The notes below the pieces were generated by a model. That model ran no database searches, had not been told where the DNA came from, and worked only from the letters and a program-made list of their open reading frames with translations. A stretch of DNA of 9,460 nucleotides from an uncultured Prevotella sp. (lineage in GTDB: Bacteria > Bacteroidota > Bacteroidia > Bacteroidales > Bacteroidaceae), in contig CALIIG010000125.1 of the NCBI GenBank assembly GCA_938018155.1, forward strand, positions 1 through 9,460. The letters run 5' to 3'. The position numbers and the translations under genes were made by a program. Of this stretch, positions 1 to 6,424 are shown in pieces. Numbering within the stretch: the first letter of the stretch is position 1; each line of letters begins with the position of its first letter.

Positions 1-60
1 ATTGGAGATTTGCCCACAATTCCCGGTTTTTAGAAACATAACCAGCATGAATCTTACCAC

Positions 61-102
61 ATAAAGAAAAGCCCCGCTACGAAACAAAGTCCGTAGCAGG
101 GC
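61..102 (-). terminator. Rho-independent terminator of the sigma-factor operon
   Basis: Read on the minus strand, an 11-bp stem (arms at 102-92 and 81-71, one G-U pair) encloses a 10-nt loop and is followed by TTTTCTTTAT. On the plus strand the same stem has a C-A mismatch and no T-run, so the orientation is clear. It lies about 280 bp beyond the stop of the anti-sigma/barrel gene with no other ORF of size between, so it probably ends that operon's transcript. Confidence 0.85.
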
Positions 103-314
103 ATCATCATCTTAGAGTAGTATATGCTCCAAAACTTAACTGAACCGAGGGGCAAAGCAAGATATCAGGAAATAATAACCCCATCGGTTCTGAAAAAAGT
201 TAAAGAAATATGGATGAAAAACGCACTTATTACCTTTCTATTTCTTTAACCGTATAGTCTTTGTATTGATTATCAACTATCAAAATGAAGATGGGTCAGC
301 GTACGGGCGTTCTT
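103..314 (-). other. Hairpin-rich 3' untranslated region of the sigma operon
   Basis: I see no credible coding region here on either strand. Two inverted repeats stand out. One has 12-bp perfect arms at 199-210 and 239-250 around 28 nt. The other has arms at 142-152 and 179-190 (7 bp, one bulged base, then GGGG/CCCC) around 26 nt. Neither is followed by a T-run on either strand, so they are not classical terminators. If transcription runs from the operon to the terminator at 102-61, they would form a structured 3' UTR. I found no TAnnTTTG match on the minus strand inside the segment, so an independent small-RNA gene is not supported. Confidence 0.5.
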
Positions 315-377
315 CTATGTGGTGCATGAGACGATGGCAAAAGCCAGCATGCAAATAAGAAATGCGATTCTTTTCAC
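315..377 (-). CDS. Putative 20-residue lipoprotein-like micro-ORF
   Basis: A GTG-started frame of 20 codons begins 5 bp after the stop of the anti-sigma/barrel gene and ends in TAG. It encodes a basic N-terminus (start-K-R), a hydrophobic stretch (IAFLICMLAFA) and a lipobox I-V-S-C with cysteine at residue 18, followed only by T-T. That is a complete lipoprotein signal peptide with a three-residue mature part. Lipoprotein signal peptides are well known, but one with almost no mature protein is odd. It could be a true micro-lipopeptide, or the remnant of a longer lipoprotein: reading through the TAG gives only 13 more codons, so no long decayed frame is visible. There is no clear ribosome binding site; tight spacing suggests translational coupling to the upstream gene. 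Existence as a translated product is unproven. Confidence 0.4.
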   Translation of the reverse strand: MKRIAFLICMLAFAIVSCTT

Positions 378-382
378 CGTGC

Positions 383-1669
383 TTATTGATTTAAATTGAT
401 TCTGAATCCGACGTTAAGATTAAAACTTGTAGGCGTGTCCTTGTAGATGTTATCCACTGCACTGCCATTGTTAAAATAGTGGCTCACGCCCGGTTCGGCA
501 TAAATACTGACGTCTCTGCCCAATTTATATTCGGCTCCGACGGCAACGTTCACCGAGAATTGCAGCCTTTTCTCTTTCACCGCAATGCTGTTCGAGCCTG
601 CCTCTTCGACGGTTTGGGACGAATGTTTCATTACGCCTCGCACTAATTTCTCAGCTTCTCCGCCCGCCGTGGCATAGACGTTTATGTGCTTTGTCCTGAC
701 AAAGTTATAGCTTGCAGCCAGAGGAATGCCCACATAATGAAGGGTTTGCTCGTCCTTGTTGTTCTCTCTCCCCTTACGGAATGAAAATTCGGATGAGAGC
801 CAGCTGTAGGTAAGGCCCGACTGCAAGCTCCATCGGCTGTCCAGATTATACCTGACTGACAGCCCCAGCTTGACCGGCTGACGATGCCTGCTGGTGGTTT
901 TCATGTCTTCGGAAGCCGTTATCTGATGCAGGTTCTTGTCGCCGGAGAACTCCGGTTCGTGCTTACCGTAGGGGTCGGAAGAGGTCATCATCATGCCCTG
1001 TGCATTATGCGAAGCGCCCGATGCACCGCTATAGGAAGCGCCTATGCTGAAGTGCGACTGATGGTTTCCGGCCATGGCAAGCAACGGCTGCGGCTCACCG
1101 CCACTACGACGTGAGGGCTTTCCTGCAGGCCGTGGGGCAACGGGGGCAGGCGATGTATGCGTATTTGCATCCGTTTTGTTATCTGATGGTTCAACCGCAG
1201 CATCGTGATGGTCTGCAACATCCGGCGTGCCGGGTTCTGTATTGCCCGTGTCTGGTGTGCCGTCTACGGCGTCGGTCACAGCAGGTTTGAGAACAGATGC
1301 TACCATATTAGCCGAATTTTGTCCTGTCTGCTCAGGCTGTCCGGCTGGTGTTTCCCCTGTCTCCACATGGTTTGGACGAATGTCAAGAGGGCGGCTTTTC
1401 ATCGAAGTCGTCGGCAAAAGAGAGGGTGACGGGTCGGTAAACACGCCGCCCAGATAAAAACACACGGCAAGAATGGCAGCCACGGAAGCCACACTATACA
1501 CCCATAAAGGGACGATGCGTGCACCCTTTACCGCAGTGTGCGCAGGAGCAACTCCACGGCGGGCCATCTCCTTCTTGATGTCGTCAAGAAGACCTTCCGG
1601 TGCCTTCACATGGTCAGAATTCTGAACACGTGTGTGCAATTTATTGAGCCAATCTTCTTTTTTTGTCAT
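383..1669 (-). CDS. Anti-sigma factor fused to an outer-membrane beta-barrel (dual-membrane-spanning, Dma-like)
   Basis: 428 residues from the ATG at 1669; a longer frame to 1705 would need a TTG start and deeper overlap with the sigma gene. Residues 1-50 are charged and cytoplasmic-like (EDWLNKLHTRV, then APEGLLDDIKKEM), the pattern of the short N-terminal segment of Bacteroidetes anti-sigma proteins. Residues about 52-75 form one hydrophobic helix (VPLWVYSVASVAAILAVCFYL). Residues about 76-204 are a Pro/Thr/Asp/Gly-rich linker with repeated GTPD/TEP units. Residues about 205-428 are alternating beta strands like the PorT/OMP_b-brl family (SIGASYSG, LGLSVRYNL, LQSGLTYSW, HYVGIPLAASYNF, FSVNVAVGAEYKL, FNLNVGFRINL). 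The same order (cytoplasmic sigma-binding segment, inner-membrane helix, periplasmic linker, outer-membrane barrel) is that of the Dma anti-sigma factors reported in Bacteroides thetaiotaomicron, which I cite from memory. The gene overlaps the upstream ECF sigma gene by 29 bp, which suggests coupled translation and a cognate pair. Sigma binding and barrel insertion are inferred. Confidence 0.78.
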   Translation of the reverse strand: MTKKEDWLNKLHTRVQNSDHVKAPEGLLDDIKKEMARRGVAPAHTAVKGARIVPLWVYSVASVAAILAVCFYLGGVFTDPSPSLLPTTSMKSRPLDIRPNHVETGETPAGQPEQTGQNSANMVASVLKPAVTDAVDGTPDTGNTEPGTPDVADHHDAAVEPSDNKTDANTHTSPAPVAPRPAGKPSRRSGGEPQPLLAMAGNHQSHFSIGASYSGASGASHNAQGMMMTSSDPYGKHEPEFSGDKNLHQITASEDMKTTSRHRQPVKLGLSVRYNLDSRWSLQSGLTYSWLSSEFSFRKGRENNKDEQTLHYVGIPLAASYNFVRTKHINVYATAGGEAEKLVRGVMKHSSQTVEEAGSNSIAVKEKRLQFSVNVAVGAEYKLGRDVSIYAEPGVSHYFNNGSAVDNIYKDTPTSFNLNVGFRINLNQ

Positions 1670-2225
1670 GTTCGCCGTGGTTTTGTTCCTTAAGCATCTT
1701 TGCAAGCAATAGCTTTGCCTTGTGCAATTGCGATGCCGACGTGTCGGGTTTTATATTGAGAAGTGTTGCAATTTCGCTGTGGCTTTTGCCTTCAATCACA
1801 AATAAGTTGAAGACCGCCCTATAGCCGGGCGGGAGCTTAAGTATCGAATCGGTTATCTGTGTAATTGATAGGTTGTCTATATCAGGCTCATTGTCTGCGA
1901 CGTCAGGGATGTCGGCATCTACACTTACCGAAATATTTGCATCCCGATTTCTGATGAAACGCAGTGCCTCGTTGATGACAACCTTCGTAAGCCAGGCCTT
2001 CAGAGAGCCGTTACCCTTGTATATAAATGTATCTATTCGGGTAAAAACTCTGATGAAGGCCTCTTGAAGCACGTCGTGTAAATCGTCTGCACAGCCCACG
2101 TATCGGGCACAAACCGAGGCCATATAGTCAGCATATTCCGCATAAAGCTTGTCCATAGCAAGGGCGTCACCCTTGGAAAAAAGGCTTAAAATATATTGTT
2201 CTTTATTGTGTTTGAACAAGTTCAT
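1641..2225 (-). CDS. ECF-type RNA polymerase sigma factor (sigma-70 family)
   Basis: 194 residues from the ATG at 2225; a TTG codon directly before it is a less likely start. Residues about 20-94 match sigma region 2: a core-binding part around DDLHDVLQEAFIRVF, then the -10-recognition part around SLKAWLTKVVINEALRFIRN. An acidic linker (about 103-118) leads to region 4 at about 128-175, beginning LKLPPGYRAVFNLF, with the helix-turn-helix GKSHSEIATLLNIK and recognition helix SASQLHKAKLLL. No extra domain or ECF41-type extension is present, and the length is normal for ECF factors. It would direct RNA polymerase to a small set of envelope-related promoters when released by the membrane protein encoded just downstream. 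It follows the NigD-like gene by 29 bp, so the two probably share a transcript. Its target promoters cannot be read from this window. Confidence 0.92.
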   Translation of the reverse strand: MNLFKHNKEQYILSLFSKGDALAMDKLYAEYADYMASVCARYVGCADDLHDVLQEAFIRVFTRIDTFIYKGNGSLKAWLTKVVINEALRFIRNRDANISVSVDADIPDVADNEPDIDNLSITQITDSILKLPPGYRAVFNLFVIEGKSHSEIATLLNIKPDTSASQLHKAKLLLAKMLKEQNHGEHDKKRRLAQ

Positions 2226-2254
2226 CAATGCGGCAAAACTGCTTTGATATGCTT

Positions 2255-2932
2255 TTACTGGCGACTTTTATACTTGAATTTTACACTCTTCGGACCTGAA
2301 AACGACTGCCATTTCAGTGTTAAATCCACTGTTTGCCCATGAGTGTCGGGCAAATCGCTGAGCCTGAAGGCAATAAGTCCATCGCGAATCATACCTCTTA
2401 CATCACCCTTTGCATCATGGTGGAGCACCACTTCATACGGATTGGCACCCTTTACAAGATTGATGACATGCTTCGTTCCATTGCCAAAATAGGTGCGGAA
2501 ACACAGTGTCAGGTAACCGTCTTCGACAACAGTGGTCCAGTTTTTCAGAATTTCGACAGGGTCGTTACCATATTTGCTGTCATTCTGTGTGCCCAAATCA
2601 GGGGCCATTTTCTTTGTCCGTATGGTATCAACCCACTGTACGATGGCACTCCTTGTATAAATACCGCTCGGGCCTTTCAGCTGCATAAGGTGGGTAAGAG
2701 CCCGCACTTCTTTGCCTGAAAAACGGGAAATTGAAGAATTGGTCGGAAGAATCGTCGTCGAATCGTCTAATTGAAAATAAACCTGTCCGGTAGCACTGTT
2801 GGTCTTAATCGTAACAAGTGCATTGGGATAATTAATAGGGGGATCGTTAGTTTCGTCATCATTGATACACGACTGCAAAGCCATCGAAAACGCAACCAGC
2901 AATAATCCTGAAAGATAATGTACGTATTTCAT
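2255..2932 (-). CDS. NigD-like surface lipoprotein
   Basis: 225 residues from the ATG at 2932. In-frame ATGs also occur at 2938 and 2950, but AGGAGG at 2945-2940 sits 7 nt before the 2932 codon, and the predicted promoter would leave almost no leader for the 2950 codon. The signal peptide (MKYVHYLSGLLLVAFSMALQSC) ends in a lipobox with Cys22; the next residues, INDDETND, are acidic like the Bacteroidetes lipoprotein export signal, so display on the cell surface is likely. Residues about 35-100 (NALVTIKTN, GQVYFQLDDSTTILP) resemble the NigD N-terminal OB-like domain, and about 115-222 the beta-rich NigD C-terminal domain (EDGYLTLCFRTYFGNGTKH, HHDAKGD, FRLSDLP). The family is named from the nigrescin bacteriocin region of Prevotella nigrescens, but its molecular role is not established. 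It is the first gene of the sigma-factor operon. Confidence 0.78.
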   Translation of the reverse strand: MKYVHYLSGLLLVAFSMALQSCINDDETNDPPINYPNALVTIKTNSATGQVYFQLDDSTTILPTNSSISRFSGKEVRALTHLMQLKGPSGIYTRSAIVQWVDTIRTKKMAPDLGTQNDSKYGNDPVEILKNWTTVVEDGYLTLCFRTYFGNGTKHVINLVKGANPYEVVLHHDAKGDVRGMIRDGLIAFRLSDLPDTHGQTVDLTLKWQSFSGPKSVKFKYKSRQ

Positions 2933-2939
2933 TTTCATT

Positions 2940-2945
2940 CCTCCT
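2940..2945 (-). promoter_or_regulatory. Shine-Dalgarno sequence AGGAGG that decides the NigD-like start
   Basis: On the minus strand AGGAGG lies 7 nt before the ATG at 2932 and only 1 nt before the ATG at 2938; it falls inside the coding frame if the ATG at 2950 were used. Strong Shine-Dalgarno sites are uncommon in Bacteroidetes, so this one is informative and favours 2932. Confidence 0.65.
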
Positions 2946-2962
2946 GTCATAATTGATACTTA

Positions 2963-2970
2963 CAAATGTA
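2963..2970 (-). promoter_or_regulatory. Predicted -7 element for the NigD/sigma operon
   Basis: The minus strand reads TACATTTG, a perfect match to the Bacteroidetes primary-sigma -7 consensus TAnnTTTG. Transcription would start near 2958-2959, giving a leader of about 26 nt before the ATG at 2932. A -33 TTTG is not clear at the expected distance, so the promoter may be weak or depend on another factor, for example the sigma factor in the operon itself. Confidence 0.5.
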
Positions 2971-2996
2971 TATAATATTATTGATAAATGCCTAAT

Positions 2997-3040
2997 GAAA
3001 AGGAAAGAACAAGGAGAACCGGTTGAATTCTCCTGTTCTT
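2997..3040 (-). terminator. Intrinsic terminator of the Ig-like lipoprotein gene
   Basis: Read on the minus strand, arms at 3040-3028 and 3018-3005 form a stem of about 13 bp with one bulged base around a 9-nt loop, followed by the T-rich run TCCTTTTCATT. It lies 20 bp past the stop codon at 3061 and so separates this gene from the NigD/sigma operon. Confidence 0.7.
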
Positions 3041-3060
3041 CCAGGTTTTCTGTCAGAAAT

Positions 3061-3621
3061 CTACTTCACAAAAACATTTATTTGTCCAGAGGTATTGTCG
3101 CTGTCGACAACGGTTATCGATGTTTTCCCAGCCTTAAGACCCTTAACTGTAACGACATCGCCATTTACAGTGGCCGAAGCTATGGCCTTATCCTTTACGG
3201 TTACCTTAAACGGAGCCTTGCCTGCTCTGACATGGAAGCTCTCTGTCTTGTTCGGAGCCACCTTAACTTCCAACTTATCAAAGATAAGCGGCAGGAAGAC
3301 TTTGACAGGCAATGTGCCTGATAAATTGTTCTTATCACTTACGATAATAGAGGTCTTGCCCGGCTTAACACCCGTGATTGTCATCTCCTTTCCGACAACC
3401 TTTACCGTTGCAGTGGCTTCGTCTGCCGACTTTACGGTGAACGGTTGTGTTCCGTTTTGGATGGTTACCTTAAATGTTGCTGTCGGCGAAAGCTCGAGTT
3501 TGTCAACACTAAACTTCAGTTTCCCTGCCTCGTCATCATCTTTTGAACACGACACAAATGCAGCAACACCAAGGCAGCATACTGCCATCAACACGGTTTT
3601 CAATAAGTTTTTCATCTTCAT
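3061..3621 (-). CDS. Lipoprotein with two tandem bacterial Ig-like (Big_2-type) repeats
   Basis: 186 residues. The signal peptide (MKMKNLLKTVLMAVCCLGVA) ends with lipobox F-V-S-C and lipidated Cys25. The following SKDDDE is a textbook Bacteroidetes surface-export patch, so the protein is probably outer-membrane anchored and surface exposed. The rest is two similar beta-sandwich repeats, residues about 35-108 and 113-185. Each contains a T/V-x-V strand, then ITGVKPGKTSIIVSD in the first and VKGLKAGKTSITVVD in the second, followed by a N-x-SG turn. The GxKxGKTSIxVxD motif is characteristic of Big_2-like domains, which usually act as structural or adhesive modules. No catalytic motif is visible. 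It has its own predicted promoter and terminator and so looks monocistronic. An ATG two codons downstream (3615) is an alternative start. Ligand and function are unknown. Confidence 0.8.
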   Translation of the reverse strand: MKMKNLLKTVLMAVCCLGVAAFVSCSKDDDEAGKLKFSVDKLELSPTATFKVTIQNGTQPFTVKSADEATATVKVVGKEMTITGVKPGKTSIIVSDKNNLSGTLPVKVFLPLIFDKLEVKVAPNKTESFHVRAGKAPFKVTVKDKAIASATVNGDVVTVKGLKAGKTSITVVDSDNTSGQINVFVK

Positions 3622-3725
3622 TTTTGGTTTGTTAATTTGTTATTTAAATTATTTTGAACAACTTCTTTTTGCATGTTGTACGCCTGTTAAAACCCAAAAA
3701 GAAGAAACCTTGCCTGAAAAGATAA

Positions 3726-3733
3726 CAAAAATA
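3726..3733 (-). promoter_or_regulatory. Predicted -7 element for the Ig-like lipoprotein gene
   Basis: The minus strand reads TATTTTTG, matching TAnnTTTG. It implies a start near 3721-3722 and an A/T-rich leader of about 100 nt. The -33 region (CTGTTAAAG) is only a partial match to TTTG. The element lies between the glycogen-operon terminator and this gene, where a promoter is expected. Confidence 0.45.
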
Positions 3734-3763
3734 TGTTAAAACTATATGGCTTTAACAGAAGCG

Positions 3764-3800
3764 ACAAAAAAGCCCGTCGGACGAAACGTGCGTCCGGCGG
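3764..3800 (-). terminator. Intrinsic terminator of the glycogen operon
   Basis: Read on the minus strand, a 10-bp stem with one mismatch (arms 3800-3791 and 3783-3774) around a 7-nt loop is followed by GC and then six T residues (3771-3766). It starts 28 bp after the phosphorylase stop codon. There is no T-run in the plus direction. Confidence 0.8.
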
Positions 3801-3828
3801 ACCGTATGAAGCAAAATATTACTGTATT

Positions 3829-6390
3829 TTAGTCAAGCCATTTCACGTAGCAGAAGTCCTGACGATGAGGTAACCTGGCATTCTTCGGGAACATACGGAC
3901 GCACGTTTTAAAGCTGCCGGCATGCTCCGGAACCACTACAAGTTCAAAGGTATAATGGTTACCCTCGTGCCCTGTCATCTTAAATTCGTGAACGCTATAG
4001 ACCCTTCGGTCAGACGTATCAGAGTCGGGCTTCAGCGTAACAAGCTCAAGGCCTACGGCATTATCAAGTCCCTGCTCATCAATGACGTAGCGAATCTTTA
4101 CCTTTTCGCCCGTCATACCGCCCTCGTTCAGAAATCCTGTTTCCTTGCTGACCACGTTGATGGCATCCCAACGCTCGGCAACGGTCTCCTTCCACTGGGC
4201 TATGGCAATAGCCTCACGGTTGTTATTGGCCGACAATTTGGCAAAGCGGGCAGCCTGCTTATTATAGAATTTGTCGTAGTAATCGTCAAGCTGACGCTTC
4301 ATGGTATAATGTGGAGCAATGGTAGCTATTGAGTTTTTGATGACCTTTATCCAGTTTTCGCTGTACCCGTTCTTGTTCTTTGCATAATAAAGCGGAACAA
4401 TTTCGTTCTCCAACAACGAGTAAATAGTAGCGGCATCCAGCTGATCCTGATAGTTCTGCAGCTCGTAGGTGCGCTCCTGTGGCAGTGCCCATCCGGCACC
4501 CTTACGATAGCCTTCTACCCACCAGCCGTCAAGAACCGAAAGGTTTACAACGCCGTTCATCTCGGCTTTCTCGCCTGATGTACCCGAAGCCTCGAGCGGA
4601 CGGGTTGGCGTGTTCATCCAGATGTCGACACCCGAAACCAGTCGGCGCGCAAGCTGCATATCGTAGTCCTCGAGGAAAATAATCTTTCCGAGGAACTCCG
4701 GACGCTGGCTTATTTCATAGATTCTTTTGATAAGGTCCTGCCCTGCCCCATCAGCAGGGTGAGCCTTTCCGGAGAAAAAGAACAGCACGGGACGCTCAGG
4801 GTCGTTTACAATACGATTGAGACGGTCGAGGTCGGTGAACAAAAGGTGTGCACGTTTATATGTTGCGAAACGGCGACAGAAGCCTATCATCAGCGCGTTG
4901 GGATTGATACGCTCAAGCAATGACATCACACGGGCCGGGTCGCCCTGATTGCGAAGCCACTGCGTAGTGAACTTATCGCGAATATATTTAATCAGCTTCT
5001 TCTTCAAAGCCATACGGGTTTCCCATATCTCTTCGTCGGAAACTTTGTAGATGGCATGCCAAATTTCCTCATTACTCTGGTCTGACATGAAAGTCTTCTC
5101 AAAATACTTATCATACAGCTTGCGCCATTCGGTAGCGCACCATGTGGGGAAATGCACACCGTTTGTAACGTAGCCCACGTGGTTTTCTTCAGCAAAGTAG
5201 CCCTTCCACAAGGGTGCAAACATCTTCTGACTTACCCAACCGTGCAACTTACTGACACCATTTACCTCCTGACATGTGTTGCAGGCGAAGAGGCTCATGC
5301 AAAAACGCTCGTTATGATCGTCAGCATTTTCACGGCCCATGCCGATGAACTCGTCCCACGAAATGCCCAGCATCTGGGGATAACCACCCATATATTTACC
5401 GAAAAGGGTTTCGTCAAAGTAGTCGTGTCCGGCCGGAACGGGCGTATGAACAGTATAGAGAGACGATGACTTTACGAGCTCAAGTGCCTGGTTAAACGTC
5501 AGTCCGCCCTGAACATAATCAACCAGACGCTGCAGGTTACACAACGCCGCGTGACCCTCGTTACAATGGTAAAGCTGCTTGTTGATACCGAGTTTCTTCA
5601 GCATCAGTGTGCCGCCGATACCGAGAAGTATCTCTTGTTTCAGACGGTTTTCCCAGTCGCCTCCATACAATGAGTGCGTAATGGGCCGGTCAAACTGCGA
5701 GTTCATGTCGTTGTCGGTATCGAGAAGATACAGCTTAATGCGTCCAACGTTCACGCGCCACACCAGTGCATGCACTTGATAATTCATATAAGGCACGTCA
5801 ACCACAACCTGATTGCCGTTCGCGTCAAGCTCACGTTCAATGGGCAGCGTACTGAAATCCTGCGCATCATACTTCGCAAGCTGCTGACCGTCCATGCTTA
5901 AGCTCTGACGAAAATAACCGTAACGATAGAGGAATCCTACACCGCAAAGGTCAACGTTCGAGTCGGAAGCCTCCTTCAAATAGTCTCCGGCCAGCATGCC
6001 AAGACCGCCTGAATAAATCTTAAGAACCTGATTAAGCCCATACTCCATCGAGAAATAGGCAACCGAAGGACGCTTTTTATTGGGCTTAACATCCATGTAA
6101 GCCTTAAACTTTGCGTACACCTTCTTCACCTGTTCCATCAGGTTTTTATCTTTAACTATTGCCTCCTTACGGTCGTATCCTAATCTGTCGAGAAGCAGAA
6201 CGGGGTTATGTCCCACCTCTTCGTAAAGTTTTTCGTCTAAACTTTTAAACAAATTCCGAGCCTCGTAATTCCATGCCCACCACATGTTATGGGCAAGTTC
6301 GTTCAAACATTCCAACTGTTTGGGAAGCGTCGACTTAATGTTTAACGTCTTCCACTGGGGATTGTTGGTGTAATCTGCTTTAATTTTCAT
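3829..6390 (-). CDS. glgP: Alpha-glucan (glycogen/maltodextrin) phosphorylase, GT35 family
   Basis: 853 residues. It removes terminal glucose from alpha-1,4-glucans with phosphate, giving glucose-1-phosphate, using pyridoxal phosphate in the cytoplasm. It belongs to the bacterial/archaeal alpha-glucan phosphorylase branch rather than the classical muscle-type branch: the N-terminus (about 10-65, [13 protein letters not shown]) resembles the DUF3417 region, there is no N-terminal phosphorylation segment, and the PLP site is [14 protein letters not shown] (600-613), with Lys608 as the expected Schiff-base lysine. Other motifs are [17 protein letters not shown] (127-143), HCNEGHAA (275-282), [10 protein letters not shown] (408-417), [13 protein letters not shown] (506-518, the expected phosphate/PLP-binding Arg-Lys segment), SGKAHPAD (540-547) and NLSVLDGWW (616-624). 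About 755-853 is a beta-rich tail. It lies 34 bp downstream of glycogen synthase in the same operon, so synthesis and breakdown enzymes are made together. All key motifs are intact. Confidence 0.93.
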   Translation of the reverse strand: MKIKADYTNNPQWKTLNIKSTLPKQLECLNELAHNMWWAWNYEARNLFKSLDEKLYEEVGHNPVLLLDRLGYDRKEAIVKDKNLMEQVKKVYAKFKAYMDVKPNKKRPSVAYFSMEYGLNQVLKIYSGGLGMLAGDYLKEASDSNVDLCGVGFLYRYGYFRQSLSMDGQQLAKYDAQDFSTLPIERELDANGNQVVVDVPYMNYQVHALVWRVNVGRIKLYLLDTDNDMNSQFDRPITHSLYGGDWENRLKQEILLGIGGTLMLKKLGINKQLYHCNEGHAALCNLQRLVDYVQGGLTFNQALELVKSSSLYTVHTPVPAGHDYFDETLFGKYMGGYPQMLGISWDEFIGMGRENADDHNERFCMSLFACNTCQEVNGVSKLHGWVSQKMFAPLWKGYFAEENHVGYVTNGVHFPTWCATEWRKLYDKYFEKTFMSDQSNEEIWHAIYKVSDEEIWETRMALKKKLIKYIRDKFTTQWLRNQGDPARVMSLLERINPNALMIGFCRRFATYKRAHLLFTDLDRLNRIVNDPERPVLFFFSGKAHPADGAGQDLIKRIYEISQRPEFLGKIIFLEDYDMQLARRLVSGVDIWMNTPTRPLEASGTSGEKAEMNGVVNLSVLDGWWVEGYRKGAGWALPQERTYELQNYQDQLDAATIYSLLENEIVPLYYAKNKNGYSENWIKVIKNSIATIAPHYTMKRQLDDYYDKFYNKQAARFAKLSANNNREAIAIAQWKETVAERWDAINVVSKETGFLNEGGMTGEKVKIRYVIDEQGLDNAVGLELVTLKPDSDTSDRRVYSVHEFKMTGHEGNHYTFELVVVPEHAGSFKTCVRMFPKNARLPHRQDFCYVKWLD

Positions 6391-6424
6391 AAGTCGTTAT
6401 AATCGATAATTAGTTTAATTCGTT

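Noticed and set aside
315..377. Treating the micro-ORF as a clear pseudogene of a larger lipoprotein
   Set aside because: Reading through the stop gives only 13 further codons and alternative frames are also short, so there is no visible remnant of a longer protein; both possibilities are kept open.
1670..1705. N-terminal extension of the anti-sigma/barrel protein by 12 residues
   Set aside because: It needs a TTG start, deepens the overlap with the sigma gene to 65 bp and adds residues unlike the family; the ATG at 1669 begins the usual N-terminus.
2333..2719. A 128-codon plus-strand frame opposite the NigD-like gene
   Set aside because: It is a shadow of a lipoprotein gene with clear family motifs; no signal or domain is visible in the plus-strand translation.
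3023..3739. A 238-codon plus-strand open frame opposite the Ig-like lipoprotein
   Set aside because: It is the antisense of a gene with a clear signal peptide, lipobox and repeated domain, and it runs through both the promoter and terminator regions of that gene; its translation is low-complexity Ser/Thr/Val/Phe with no domain.
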